Assembly (NCBI RefSeq): GCF_003390915.1
Contig: NZ_QMEM01000001.1
Coordinates: forward strand, 496,001-560,000
Direction of reading: 5' to 3'
DNA length: 64,000 bases
Source of the DNA: Lewinella sp. IMCC34183
GTDB taxonomy: Bacteria; Bacteroidota; Bacteroidia; Chitinophagales; Saprospiraceae
Part shown: positions 17,484-28,900 of the stretch, one piece after another
How the letters are laid out: every line of letters begins with the position of its first letter
Position numbering within the stretch: position 1 is the stretch's first letter
The notes under the pieces: model-generated
What the model was told of the DNA's origin: nothing
Database searches by the model: none
What the model saw: only the letters and a program-made list of their open reading frames with translations
Translations under genes and position numbers: made by a program

Positions 17484-20390
17484 TCAACCCACCACGAAGT
17501 TGATCATGCGCTTCGGTACTACAATAACCTTGCGCACCTCCTTTCCTTCCAGGTAACCCTGCACCTGCGCATCCGCCCGCGCCGCGGCTTCGATGTCCTG
17601 CCGCGTGGCTTCCGCCGCGAACTCGAGGGTCAGCCGGGTCTTTCCGTTAAAGGCCACGGGGTAGGTGATACTGTCTTCGCGGAGGTACTGCTCCTCCCAC
17701 TCCGGCCACGCCGCGTGGTGTACGCTACCCGCGCCGCCCAGCGCCCGGAAGAGCTCCTCCGCGAGGTGGGGGGCGAAGGGCGCAATGAGGCGCACGGCCG
17801 GCTCAAGTACCGCCAGCTTGTTGCAGTTCAGTTTCGTGAGCTCGTTGGTGGCCACCATGAAGGCACTTACGCAGGTGTTGAAGCTGAGCTTCTCCACGTC
17901 CTCGGTCACCTTGCGGATGAGGGTGTGCAGGATCTTCATCTCCTCCCGGCTGCCCGGCTCGTCGCTTACGGCAAGGGCATCCCCATTTCCCACGAAGAGG
18001 TTCCAGAAGCGGCGCAGGAAGCGGTACACCCCGTCGATCCCGGAGACGCTCCAGGGTTTAGCCTGGTCGATCGGTCCGAGAAACATCTCGTACATCCGGA
18101 AGCAGTCGGCACCGTAGCGGTCGCAGATGTCGTCGGGGTTCACGGCGTTGTACTTCCGCTTGGACATCTTCCCCTGCTCCACGCTCAGCTCCAGGTACTG
18201 CCGGCCTTCCTTGTCGGTATGCCAGGCGAAGGCCGCCCCCTGTTGCAGGATGGTTCGGAAGTAGGCGGCATCCTGGTGGTCCAGGCGCTGGGCTTCCTCC
18301 ACCGAGGTGTGGTACAGCCGGAAGCTGCTTTCGTTGTTTACGGAGGTTTCCGTCACGAACCGGAGCGGCGTAAGTCGGGTGCCGGTACTCTCGTCGAGGA
18401 CGAGGTACCCCTTCCCTACCCCGTCGACCTCGAGGGAGGTGCCCTCGGCCACGTCGCTGCTGACCCAGATCGGGTGGCGTTGTCCGTCGTCCGCGAGCAG
18501 GATGCCCAGGTGAATGTAGCTGATGGGTCCGCCGATCATCCCCTGGTTGAGCAGTTTCTTGTAGGGTTCCCGCGTGGGCACTTTCCCGATATCGAAGAGG
18601 AACTTGTGGATCAGGCGGCTGTACAGGATGTGGCTCACGGCGTGCTCGGCCCCGCCGACGTAAAGATCGACGTCCTGCCAGTAGTCCACGGCGTCCTGCC
18701 CCACGAACGCACCGGGGTTATGGGGGTCCATATACCGCAGGTAGTACCAGTTGGATCCCGCCGTTGCCGGCATGGTGTCGGTTTCCCGGCGCCCGTCCGG
18801 GGTGGTTACCCAGTCGCTGGCCCGCTCCAGGGGAGACGCGCCGCTCACCGCCCGGAAGTCGTCCATGGTGGGGAGGGTGACCGGCAGCTTGTCCTCGGGC
18901 ACCAGCTGGGGCACGTCGTTGGCGTCGTAGACGATGGGCCAAGGCTCACCCCAGTACCGCTGCCGGCTGAAGACGAGGTCCCGAATACGGTAGTTCGTCT
19001 GCTCGGTGCCCCGGCCCAGCTCCTCGATCCGCCGGGTAGCGGCCGCGATCGCCTCCGGCACCTCCATTCCGTTCAGGAAATCGGAGTTGATGATCTTGCC
19101 CACCTTGTCCTTGAGTGTAGCACCGGGGTAATCCGACTTGTCGACCACGTCGATGATTTCGATGCCGAATTTCTCCGCAAAGCGCCGGTCGCGTTCGTCG
19201 TCGCTCGGTACGGCCATGATGGCTCCGGTACCGTAGTCCTTCAGTACGTATTCTGCGATGTAGATCGGTACGCGGGCCCCATTGAGCGGATTGGTAGCGT
19301 ACGCTCCGGTGAATGCGCCCGTGACCTTGTTCTCGCTCATGCGGTCCAGTTCGCTGCGGCGCCCGACGTAGGTGAGGTAGTCGTCGATCTCGCCCCGCTG
19401 CTCCTCCGTCGTGAGCTGCTCCACCAGTTCGTGCTCGGGCGCGATCACCATGAAGGTGGTGCCGTAGATGGTGTCCGGCCGGGTAGTAAAGATGTCAAAG
19501 CCTCCGTCGTGCCCCTCAATGTCGAAGTGGACGAGCGCACCGGTGGATTTGCCGATCCAGTTCACCTGCTGCGCCTTGAGGCCCTCGCTGTAGTCGACCG
19601 TTTCCAGCCCGGCCAGCAGCCGCTCGGCGTAGGCCGTGATCCGCAGGCTCCACTGCAGCATGGGGCGTTGCTCCACCGGGTGGTTACCGCGTTCGCTGCG
19701 GCCGTCCTTTACTTCGTCGTTGGCGAGTACCGTGCCGAGGGCCTCGCACCAGTTGACGTAGCTGACGCTGCGGAAGGCGAGGCGGTAGTTCATTAGCAGG
19801 TCGCTCTGCTCCTTCTCCGACATGGCCTGCCATTCCGTGGCGCTGACGGTCATCGGTTCGCTCTCGGCCGCCTGCAGCCCCTCGGTGCCGTGCTGCTCCA
19901 GGTAGGTTACCAGCTCGCTCATGGGTCTTGCGCGTTCGGCCGACCGGTCGTACCAGTGCTCAAAGACCTGGCCGATAATCCACTGGGTCCACTTGAAATA
20001 GTTCGGGTCGGAGGTATTGACGCTGCGGTCCCAGTCGAAACTCAGGCCCAGCCGCTCCATCTGCTCGCGGTAGCGGGCGGTGTTACGTGCGGTGGACTCG
20101 GAGGGGTGCACGCCGGTGTCAATGGCGTACTGCTCGGCCGGCAGGCCGAAGGCGTCGAAGCCCATCGGGTGCAGGACGTTGTAGCCGGCCTGCCGCTTTT
20201 GCCGCGCTACGATATCGGAACCGATGTAACCGAGCGGGTGACCGACGTGCAGCCCGGAGCCAGACGGGTACGGGAACATATCCAGGACGTAGAACTTCGG
20301 CCGGTCCGTATCGTCGGGGGTGCGGTAGGTTTTATGCTCCTTCCAGTGGTCCTGCCACTTGCGGTCGAGGGCCTGCACATCAAATTTCAT
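17484..20390 (-). CDS. leuS: Leucyl-tRNA synthetase
   Basis: 968 aa class I synthetase charging tRNA-Leu. Visible: the HIGH-type motif in PYPSGSGLHVGHPLGY near residues 38-53, an editing domain with FTTRPDTIYGTTFMV near 305, and GKMSKRKYN (KMSKS) near 735. It is about 100 residues longer than E. coli LeuS, as is common in Bacteroidota. ATG start at 20388-20390, with TACCTTTG 23-30 nt upstream. It heads the run leuS, PD-(D/E)XK-like gene, Lrp. Confidence 0.98.
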   Translation of the reverse strand: MKFDVQALDRKWQDHWKEHKTYRTPDDTDRPKFYVLDMFPYPSGSGLHVGHPLGYIGSDIVARQKRQAGYNVLHPMGFDAFGLPAEQYAIDTGVHPSESTARNTARYREQMERLGLSFDWDRSVNTSDPNYFKWTQWIIGQVFEHWYDRSAERARPMSELVTYLEQHGTEGLQAAESEPMTVSATEWQAMSEKEQSDLLMNYRLAFRSVSYVNWCEALGTVLANDEVKDGRSERGNHPVEQRPMLQWSLRITAYAERLLAGLETVDYSEGLKAQQVNWIGKSTGALVHFDIEGHDGGFDIFTTRPDTIYGTTFMVIAPEHELVEQLTTEEQRGEIDDYLTYVGRRSELDRMSENKVTGAFTGAYATNPLNGARVPIYIAEYVLKDYGTGAIMAVPSDDERDRRFAEKFGIEIIDVVDKSDYPGATLKDKVGKIINSDFLNGMEVPEAIAAATRRIEELGRGTEQTNYRIRDLVFSRQRYWGEPWPIVYDANDVPQLVPEDKLPVTLPTMDDFRAVSGASPLERASDWVTTPDGRRETDTMPATAGSNWYYLRYMDPHNPGAFVGQDAVDYWQDVDLYVGGAEHAVSHILYSRLIHKFLFDIGKVPTREPYKKLLNQGMIGGPISYIHLGILLADDGQRHPIWVSSDVAEGTSLEVDGVGKGYLVLDESTGTRLTPLRFVTETSVNNESSFRLYHTSVEEAQRLDHQDAAYFRTILQQGAAFAWHTDKEGRQYLELSVEQGKMSKRKYNAVNPDDICDRYGADCFRMYEMFLGPIDQAKPWSVSGIDGVYRFLRRFWNLFVGNGDALAVSDEPGSREEMKILHTLIRKVTEDVEKLSFNTCVSAFMVATNELTKLNCNKLAVLEPAVRLIAPFAPHLAEELFRALGGAGSVHHAAWPEWEEQYLREDSITYPVAFNGKTRLTLEFAAEATRQDIEAAARADAQVQGYLEGKEVRKVIVVPKRMINFVVG

Positions 20391-20412
20391 CGGGCTATAC
20401 TTTGTGAGGGCG

Positions 20413-20420
20413 CAAAGGTA
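20413..20420 (-). promoter_or_regulatory. -7 element TACCTTTG (leuS)
   Basis: Exact TAnnTTTG match 23 nt upstream of the leuS ATG in the right orientation, implying a leader of about 15-20 nt, too short for an attenuator. Confidence 0.6.
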
Positions 20421-20495
20421 GTGCTTTGGGCGCGCGCGCAGGTGCAGCGGTATCGGGTAAGGTCTAACAGCCGCGGGGGGCGGCCGGCATACGGG

Positions 20496-21440
20496 TTACC
20501 AGAGGTAGATCTTCCGGCGGCGGTAGTCGATACCCACGGTATAGCGGCTCAGGAAGGAGGAGCCCAGAATACCCGCCAGCCGGGTCGCGCCCGGATCCTG
20601 GAGGTGTGAGAGGTCGGCACGGACCAGTTGCAGCGCCTCCTCGCCCGCGAGGCGGTCGGGCAGGGCGAGGCTAAGGACCGGGTAGTCGGTGGGCCGGCCA
20701 TCCAGGCCCTGTACGTTCATGGTGCGGTGACCGGGGACCGTGGGCAACGCATCGGCGGCCCAGTCGGCTAACAGGTTCAGGCCGGCGCCGGTGTCGATCG
20801 CGAAGCTGTAGCGCCGCCCGTCGATGCGCAGCTGCACGACCGGCAGGTGATCGACCAGCGTAAAACGCAGGGTAGCCACCGGTGCCCGCCCCCCGTGCTC
20901 GGGGCGCCGCCGGGAAGGCAGCAGCTGGAAGGTTTCCTGTACGTAATCGATGCGCAGCTCCCCGTCGTTCAGCAGGTCGTAGCCGACGAAACCGTCAATT
21001 TGCTTTCCCGTCCGCGACTCCATATCGCGTAGGTCCAGCCCGATGGCCCAGTAATTGTCGACGGAGCGACCGAGCATCTCGAAATGGTCCACGCGGTGGT
21101 CGGTAAGCCGTACGTCTCCCCCGGAGCCCATCCCGGTGAACGAGGCGCGCGCGCTGGTCTCCCCCCGGGTATTCATCACCAGCGTGGGTACCCCGGTATC
21201 CAGAATGAAGTTACCGGGCCGGCCGTCCACCATGGCTTCGAAAAAAATAAGATTCCGGTCGAAGTCAAAGTTTTCCGTAGCCACTTCACTGGCGGCGCGG
21301 ACGACGGGGCGGCCGGGGGCGGGGAGGTCGGCCCGCAGAAGATTCACGGTACGCTGCCCCGTTACATCCCCGCTCACGAGGACCCCCAGGCCGGCCAGGA
21401 GGCAGCAGAAGAGGATGCGGTGGAGGGCGGGGAGGTACAT
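20496..21440 (-). CDS. Secreted retropepsin-like aspartyl protease
   Basis: 314 aa with an N-terminal signal peptide (about residues 1-28). Two DTG motifs: NFILDTGVPTLVMNT near residue 78 and SFAIDTGAGLNLLAD near 210. This indicates two retropepsin/pepsin-like half domains in one chain, as in Bacteroidota aspartyl protease family proteins. ILGSSFLSRY near 290 is the usual hydrophobic-Gly loop. Predicted periplasmic. An 11-bp-period GTTAAC direct repeat lies 26-53 nt upstream of the start. Confidence 0.85.
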   Translation of the reverse strand: MYLPALHRILFCCLLAGLGVLVSGDVTGQRTVNLLRADLPAPGRPVVRAASEVATENFDFDRNLIFFEAMVDGRPGNFILDTGVPTLVMNTRGETSARASFTGMGSGGDVRLTDHRVDHFEMLGRSVDNYWAIGLDLRDMESRTGKQIDGFVGYDLLNDGELRIDYVQETFQLLPSRRRPEHGGRAPVATLRFTLVDHLPVVQLRIDGRRYSFAIDTGAGLNLLADWAADALPTVPGHRTMNVQGLDGRPTDYPVLSLALPDRLAGEEALQLVRADLSHLQDPGATRLAGILGSSFLSRYTVGIDYRRRKIYLW

Positions 21441-21465
21441 GGCGGGGGCGGAGTCTTTCGGTAAA

Positions 21466-21493
21466 GTTAACTATTTATTTACACACAGTTAAC
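21466..21493. promoter_or_regulatory. GTTAAC / ATTTAC / GTTAAC direct repeat, 11-bp period
   Basis: Half-sites at 21466-21471 (GTTAAC), 21477-21482 (ATTTAC, 4 of 6) and 21488-21493 (GTTAAC) fall on one face of the helix. The layout resembles PhoB/OmpR-type boxes. It lies in the divergent protease-pyrG gap, closer to the protease start. Confidence 0.4.
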
Positions 21494-21564
21494 ATACAAA
21501 GTTCGCGGGCTATTGCCCGTTTGCTGTTAAGCTTTGCCGTCTCCCCGGGTTAGCACCCGTTGTG

Positions 21565-21572
21565 TACCTTTG
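21565..21572 (+). promoter_or_regulatory. -7 element TACCTTTG (pyrG)
   Basis: Exact TAnnTTTG match 19 nt upstream of the pyrG ATG. The leader would be very short. No clear -33 at the usual spacing. Confidence 0.6.
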
Positions 21573-21582
21573 TATCCCGTAA

Positions 21583-23214
<1,632 letters not shown>

Positions 23215-23217
23215 CGA

Positions 23218-23253
23218 AAAAGGGGCCGCCCGGAAATCCGGACGGCCCCTTTT
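23218..23253. terminator. Bidirectional terminator between pyrG and metK
   Basis: Stem AAAA-GGGGCCG-C-CCGG paired with CCGG-A-CGGCCCC-TTTT, one mismatch, loop AAAT. A-tract and T-tract flank both sides, so it can terminate both convergent genes. Confidence 0.85.
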
Positions 23254-23274
23254 CCATACGCTACCGGGTACCCG

Positions 23275-24528
23275 CTACAGGGAGAAGGCCTCCCGCAGCT
23301 TATCCACGTAGTCGAGTTTTTCCCAGGTAAAGGTTTCCACCGTCACCGTTTTGGTCTCTCCGGATCCGTTGCGGAAGGTCAGCTCTTTCGTTTCGCTCTT
23401 GCGGCCCATGTGACCGTACGCGGCGGTGTCCAGGTAAATCGGGTTGCGCAGTTTCAGGCGCTGCTCGATGGCGTAGGGGCGCATGTCGAAGAGCTCGCTG
23501 ACCTTGCCGGCGATCTCGGCGTCGCTCAGGTTTACCTTGGCACTGCCATTGGTGTTGACGTAGATGTTGGTGGGGCGGGCTACTCCGATGGCGTAGCTCA
23601 CCTGCACCAGTACCTCGTCGGCTACACCGGCCGCTACCAGGTTCTTGGCGATGTGGCGGGTGGCGTAGGCGGCCGAACGGTCCACCTTACTGGGGTCCTT
23701 GCCACTGAAGGCACCGCCGCCGTGGGCGCCCTTGCCGCCGTAGGTATCGACAATGATCTTGCGGCCGGTCAGGCCGGTGTCTCCGTGGGGACCACCGATA
23801 ACGAACTTGCCGGTGGGATTCACGTGGTAGGTGATGTCGTCGGCGAAGAGCGCGCGGAGTTCCGGCTTGACCTGGTCGCGCACGGCCGGGATGACGTAGT
23901 CGATCACGTCCTGCTTGATCGTGGCCAGCATCATGTGGTCTTCGCCGAACTCGTCGTGCTGGGTCGATACCACGATGGAGTCGATCCGGATGGGGCGGTG
24001 ATTGTCGTCATATTCTATGGTGACCTGCGATTTGGCATCGGGCCGTAGGTAAGTCATCTTCTCACCACCGCGGCGAACGGCCGCAAGTTCTTTAAGGATG
24101 CGGTGACTGAGGTCGAGGGCGAGGGGCATGTAGTTCTCGGTCTCGTTGGTGGCGTAGCCGAACATCATTCCCTGGTCGCCGGCACCCTGCTCCTCGGCCG
24201 ACTGCCGCTCCACGCCCTGGTTGATGTCGGGCGACTGCTCGTGAATGGCGCTGAGCACGCCGCAGCTGTTGGCCTCGAACATGTATTCGGACTTGGTATA
24301 TCCGATCTTGCGGATCACGTCGCGCGCCAGGGTCTGCACGTCCAGGTACGTGTCGGACTTGACCTCACCGGCCAGCACCACCTGACCCGTCGTTACGAGG
24401 GTTTCGCAGGCTACCTTCGACTGCGGATCGAAGGCGATAAAGTGGTCTACGAGGTTATCGCTGATCTGGTCGGCTACCTTGTCCGGATGACCTTCGGATA
24501 CGGACTCGGACGTAAAAAGATAGGGCAT
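23275..24528 (-). CDS. metK: S-adenosylmethionine synthetase
   Basis: 417 aa from the ATG at 24526-24528 ([16 protein letters not shown]), where the family normally begins; the frame extends far upstream as a non-family N-terminus and is rejected. Makes SAM from methionine and ATP. Visible: [12 protein letters not shown] near residue 13, [15 protein letters not shown] near 120, and [18 protein letters not shown] (Lys/Asp active-site region) near 270. The leader is short; a TACCTTGC near-consensus -7 element lies about 40 nt upstream. No SAM riboswitch was seen. Confidence 0.98.
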   Translation of the reverse strand: MPYLFTSESVSEGHPDKVADQISDNLVDHFIAFDPQSKVACETLVTTGQVVLAGEVKSDTYLDVQTLARDVIRKIGYTKSEYMFEANSCGVLSAIHEQSPDINQGVERQSAEEQGAGDQGMMFGYATNETENYMPLALDLSHRILKELAAVRRGGEKMTYLRPDAKSQVTIEYDDNHRPIRIDSIVVSTQHDEFGEDHMMLATIKQDVIDYVIPAVRDQVKPELRALFADDITYHVNPTGKFVIGGPHGDTGLTGRKIIVDTYGGKGAHGGGAFSGKDPSKVDRSAAYATRHIAKNLVAAGVADEVLVQVSYAIGVARPTNIYVNTNGSAKVNLSDAEIAGKVSELFDMRPYAIEQRLKLRNPIYLDTAAYGHMGRKSETKELTFRNGSGETKTVTVETFTWEKLDYVDKLREAFSL

Positions 24529-24713
24529 AAGTTGCGGTTTTGCGGAAAGTCGCGCAAGGTAGCCAATTTGCCCGGATGCACTCCATTCGGACCATAAACC
24601 GGCAAGCCGGAGGTTTAGCGATCCGCCGCACCCGCGAACCCGCCCCGGCCCCCGGGTAAATTCCGCAACTTTGCGCGCCGCCCCCCCGAACAAGCCAGCG
24701 GGCCGCGCACTAC

Positions 24714-24721
24714 TACTTTTG
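24714..24721 (+). promoter_or_regulatory. -7 element TACTTTTG (manA)
   Basis: TAnnTTTG match 18 nt before the TTG start of manA, correct orientation. It supports transcription beginning just upstream and the TTG being the first usable start. Confidence 0.5.
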
Positions 24722-24738
24722 TACCAAACGCTAGCACC

Positions 24739-25929
24739 TTGTCGCAACTTTACCCCTTCGACGGAACCATTCAGCACTACGCCTGGGGCGGATATTCCTA
24801 CCTGCCAGAGCTGCTTCACCGGAACAACAAGGAACACGAGCCGTGGGCCGAACTCTGGATGGGCGCCCACCCGAAGGGGCCGGGTACCCTGCTGAACCGA
24901 GACGAGACACTGGATACCCTGATCGCCGAAGATCCCGCGCGCTACCTGGGCGACAAGGTTGCCGAGCGCTTCGACGATCGGCTGCCGTTCCTGTTCAAGA
25001 TCCTGGACGTGCGCGAGATGCTATCCATTCAGGTACACCCCACCAAGCAGGCAGCCGAAGCGGGCTTCGCCCGCGAGGAGGCCAACGGGCCGGACCGCGA
25101 CGCGCCCGACCGCAACTACCGCGACGATAACCACAAGCCGGAGCTGGGAGTAGCCCTTACCGATTTTTACCTGCTCCACGGGTTTCGCGACCCCGACGCC
25201 ATCCGCCGCTCGCTGAAGGAGGTGCCCGGCTGGATCGGCCTCCTGCCCTCCTACGAAAACGAGGGACTGGAGGGCCTATACGCCCACGTGATGAATGCCG
25301 ACCAGTCGGCGATCGACCGGCTCCTGCAGCCCCTGGTCGACGAGATCAAGGATGAGGACTACCCCAAAGACAGTCCCCGCTACTGGGCCCGGCGCGCCGT
25401 GGAACAGTACACCCGTGACGGCCACCACGACCGCGGCATGTTCTCCATCTTCTGGTTCAACCTTGTGAAGCTGTCCCCGGGTGAAGGCATCTACCAGGAC
25501 GCCGGCATCCCCCACGCCTACCTGGAGGGGGTATGCATAGAGCTGATGGCCAACAGCGACAACGTACTGCGCGGCGGCCTTACGCCGAAGCACATCGACG
25601 TACCCGAACTGATGGACAAGACCCGCTTCGAGACCGTAGTACCCGACCCCCTCGATCCGGCCGACGGTCCGGGAGCGTGGCGCCACTTCCCTACCCCCGC
25701 CCCCGATTTTCGTCTGCTGCGCCGGGCGGCAGCGGCGGGTTCCACCGTATCGGTGGACAGCAGCGACGCGCCGGCAATTCTCCTGCTCCTGTCGGGCCGT
25801 GCCGAGGGCGATGGCGTAGACCTCAGCGAAGAACGGCGCACCGTATTTGTCCCCGCCGGCTTCCGCGGCAGCTTCACCTGCGTGGAGGACACCGTACTCT
25901 ACCAGGCCACGGTGGGGGAAATAAAATAA
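24739..25929 (+). CDS. manA: Mannose-6-phosphate isomerase, class I
   Basis: 396 aa. Interconverts fructose-6-phosphate and mannose-6-phosphate. Visible: [14 protein letters not shown] at the N-terminus, [11 protein letters not shown] (zinc ligands) near residue 96, and the [13 protein letters not shown] zinc/active-site motif near 255. The start is TTG at 24739: no ATG, GTG or TTG occurs in frame within the preceding 10 codons, and the conserved N-terminus begins here. Role in GDP-mannose or mannose metabolism is inferred from the family. Confidence 0.95.
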   Translation: MSQLYPFDGTIQHYAWGGYSYLPELLHRNNKEHEPWAELWMGAHPKGPGTLLNRDETLDTLIAEDPARYLGDKVAERFDDRLPFLFKILDVREMLSIQVHPTKQAAEAGFAREEANGPDRDAPDRNYRDDNHKPELGVALTDFYLLHGFRDPDAIRRSLKEVPGWIGLLPSYENEGLEGLYAHVMNADQSAIDRLLQPLVDEIKDEDYPKDSPRYWARRAVEQYTRDGHHDRGMFSIFWFNLVKLSPGEGIYQDAGIPHAYLEGVCIELMANSDNVLRGGLTPKHIDVPELMDKTRFETVVPDPLDPADGPGAWRHFPTPAPDFRLLRRAAAAGSTVSVDSSDAPAILLLLSGRAEGDGVDLSEERRTVFVPAGFRGSFTCVEDTVLYQATVGEIK

Positions 25930-25956
25930 AGGCTTGCCGGAATATCCGACAAGCCT
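25930..25956. terminator. Terminator between manA and the PKD-protein gene
   Basis: 12-bp stem AGGCTTGCCGGA / TCCGACAAGCCT with one mismatch and loop ATA. On the minus strand it is followed by a T-rich tail (TTTATTTTATTT), so it best serves the minus-strand gene ending at 25992; it also lies 1 nt after the manA stop. Confidence 0.75.
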
Positions 25957-25991
25957 CTCAACAGGAATGGTTCTACTCTATAGCCCTTGAT

Positions 25992-28900
25992 CTAACGCAA
26001 TAGCGTCACATCGCCAGAAAAAATCTGACTGCTTCCGTCGACAAAGTCGACTTCGGCGGCCCAGATGTAGACATTGCCTTGCAGGGGGCGCCCCCCCAGC
26101 GTTCCGTCCCAACCCGTCCCCTGCGTTCCCGCGGGGCAGTCGGTGCATTCGTAGACCACGGCGCCGAAGCGATTCATCACCCGGATGGACCGGATGCGCG
26201 TCACCGTGTTGCTCTTTACTTCGATGCCGAAGGTTTCGTTGTAGCCATCGCCGTTCGGGCTGAAGACATTGGGGGCGTAGATCCGGTCGGCGTAGGCGGC
26301 GTCCACGCGGACGAAGAGGGAATCCGAGGCCGTGCAGCCGTGCACGTCTTCCAGCATGACGCTGTAGCGGCCGTCCCGTATGGGGTAAGCGGTGGTGTAT
26401 GCCGCGCCGGGATTATCAATGCTGTCGCCTACCCACTGCACCTCCGAGATGTTCCGCGGCGGCGTGACGGCCACCCGCAGGGGAATTTTATCGCCCAGAC
26501 CGACCACCGTATCGATGCTTGCGGTACGGATCGCGGCGGTGAAAGCCGGGTGAATTGCTATGGCTACCGTGCTGTCGCGGGTACATCCGTTCTCCGACGT
26601 CGCGGTAACCCGCATGGTGTAGCGGCCCTCTTCCGGATAGGGCCGGTCGAGCGGTTCTGCTACCTCGCGGCCGTTGCCGTAGTCGATCCGCCAGCCGGTC
26701 AGGGGCCGGACGAGTTCCAGGCCGAGCTCCTCCCCCGCACAGCCGGCGGTGGGTACCCGGAAGTCGAGGGCGGCTCCGTTGTACTGTTCGATTTCGAGGT
26801 CGAAGCTGTCCCGTGCCGAGCAGCCGTTGGCCGCCGTCGCGGTAAGCCCTACCCGGTACTTACCCGGCTTTTCGTAGGCGTGGACCGGCGTTGCCTCCTG
26901 GGAGAACGTCCCGTCGCCGAAGTCCCAGTGCAGGCCGTAGGCCGCCGCCCCGGCATCGGGAGCGAAAACGAGATCCTGCCCGATGCAGTTGGCGTCCACG
27001 GCCGCAATGGCAAAGGAAGGGTCCGGCGCGGGCCGGATCGTGATCCGGCGGCGGAAGGTATCCCGGCCACAGAGGGCCGCGGCGAGCGTGATTTCGAAGG
27101 TGGTGTCCCGGTTGACCGCGTAGCGGTGTTGCAGTTGACCAAGGTCACCGACCGCCTGGGGGGTGGATCCGTCGCCCCAGTCCACGAAGCAGCGGGCGCC
27201 GGGGGTGGTGGCGTTGGTCAGCGTGACGTCTGCGGAGGAGCAGGCTTCCGGGTAGTCGATTCCGAAGGCGGCCCGGGTAGTGACCGGCAGGACGAAGATG
27301 GTATCCGCTACCGTCTGGTCGGGGCAGTTATCGTTCGATCCCCGCAGCGTGATCGGGTACTTGAGCACCTTATCGGTGGTATTCTTGAGGAGCAGATAGT
27401 CGGGCAGCGCGCCGGCCTGACGGCCGTCGGGGAAGGTCACCAGGAAATCTTTCGCGTTCACCGAGGTATTGGCCAGGTAGACCGTATCGTCGGAGCAAAC
27501 GGTGTTGTTGTCGTTCAGTACGTCAAAGGAGACGCGGAACCGTTGGGGAAGCACGATGCCGAACGTATCGGCGCTGGTGTAGCAGGCGTTCATGACGCTC
27601 AGGTCCACGCCCAGCACTTCCGGCGCCAGCGGCCGCAGGAGATCCAGTTGCGGAGCCGGCTGCGTGCTGCGCTCGAGGTTGGTGAATACCCAGCGGTAGT
27701 CAAGGCCCGACGGTTGGTCGCCGGCCGAAAGGTCGATGGTTAGCGAATCGCAGGCGCTGCTGTCCACGGCGTAGGCAAAATCGATCACCGGGGGCATCAG
27801 GATCTCGATGCGTTGCTCGGTGGTGTCGGTACAGCTGCCCCCCGGAAAGGCCACTACCTGCTGGATAGTATACACGCCGGGCTCGGTGAACTGGAACTGC
27901 ACCTTGTCCCGGTCGTTGATCACCTGTTTGGTTCCCAGCACGCGATAGCTGAGTGTCTTGGCCGTGGAGCGGTTCTCCAGCCGCACCGGGTTGAGGCCGG
28001 CGTACCGGGGGGCGGCGGATCCGTGTCCGCAGCTATCGGTCGTCACGGCGAAGCCGGCTTCCGGCAGGGGCTCGACGCGTACCGTCAGGGAATCCTTACC
28101 GCCGCAACGGCTGAGGCTTTGAAAGGCAATGCGGTAGTCACCCGGAGCCAAGTGGGCCGAGCGAAACACGTTTCCGGTCACGCCCGGGCCACGGTATTCC
28201 CCCGCCTGCAGTCCGAACAGGTCGATGCTGTCGCCAATACAGAGCCGGGGGTTGCCGGCCGTGTACTTCTCCTGCTGGATGACGAAGATTTCCAGCGGGT
28301 AGGGAAAGCCACAGCTATCGGTCACCAGGATCTCCGAGCGGCCGGCCGCCATATCGGGATGAAATTCGTTGTCGACCACCGCCGGACCGACGATGTGACT
28401 TACCTGGGCGGCGGGGGATATGTAGTCCAGCAGGGAAAACGAGGCGTCCGTCTCGCAGAGGGTATCCACGGCGCTAAGGTCGATGACCAGCCGGGCTCCG
28501 CTGCGGACCCGCACGGGTACCTGGACGGTGTAGCTTTCGCCGCAGGCATCCCGGCCGGTAGCGGTAAGCACGTGCTCGCCGACCTGGTCGAAGGTTACAG
28601 TCGGACACGCCGAGGCGGAATTACTGAAGTCAACGCCCGCCCGGTCCGCGCTCCACTCTATCACCTTGGGTTCCGGGGCGTAGATTACGTACTCGCACAG
28701 GTCGAGCGAGTACCCGGTACAGGTCACGATTTCTTCCAGCACCTGGACCGTTTGCCCCCGTTGGGTAGTCACGTCGAAGCTTTGCTCCTTGGCCGAGCAG
28801 TTGCTGTTCTTCGCACTCACCCGGATGGTATGGGTGCCCGCCCGTTCGTTGCGGATGGTGATAACGGGGTTAGGGTCGGCCGGATCGGAGAAGCTCACGG

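Noticed and set aside
17379-19796. Very long plus-strand open frame antisense to leuS
   Set aside because: Typical of high-GC coding DNA read on the opposite strand. leuS is unambiguous. Similar shadows lie opposite the FG-GAP, PKD, atp and TonB receptor genes.
20391-20495. Leu-codon attenuator before leuS
   Set aside because: The leader after TACCTTTG is only about 20 nt and holds no ORF.
24529-24600. SAM riboswitch before metK
   Set aside because: The leader from the likely promoter is about 35 nt, with no conserved riboswitch stems.
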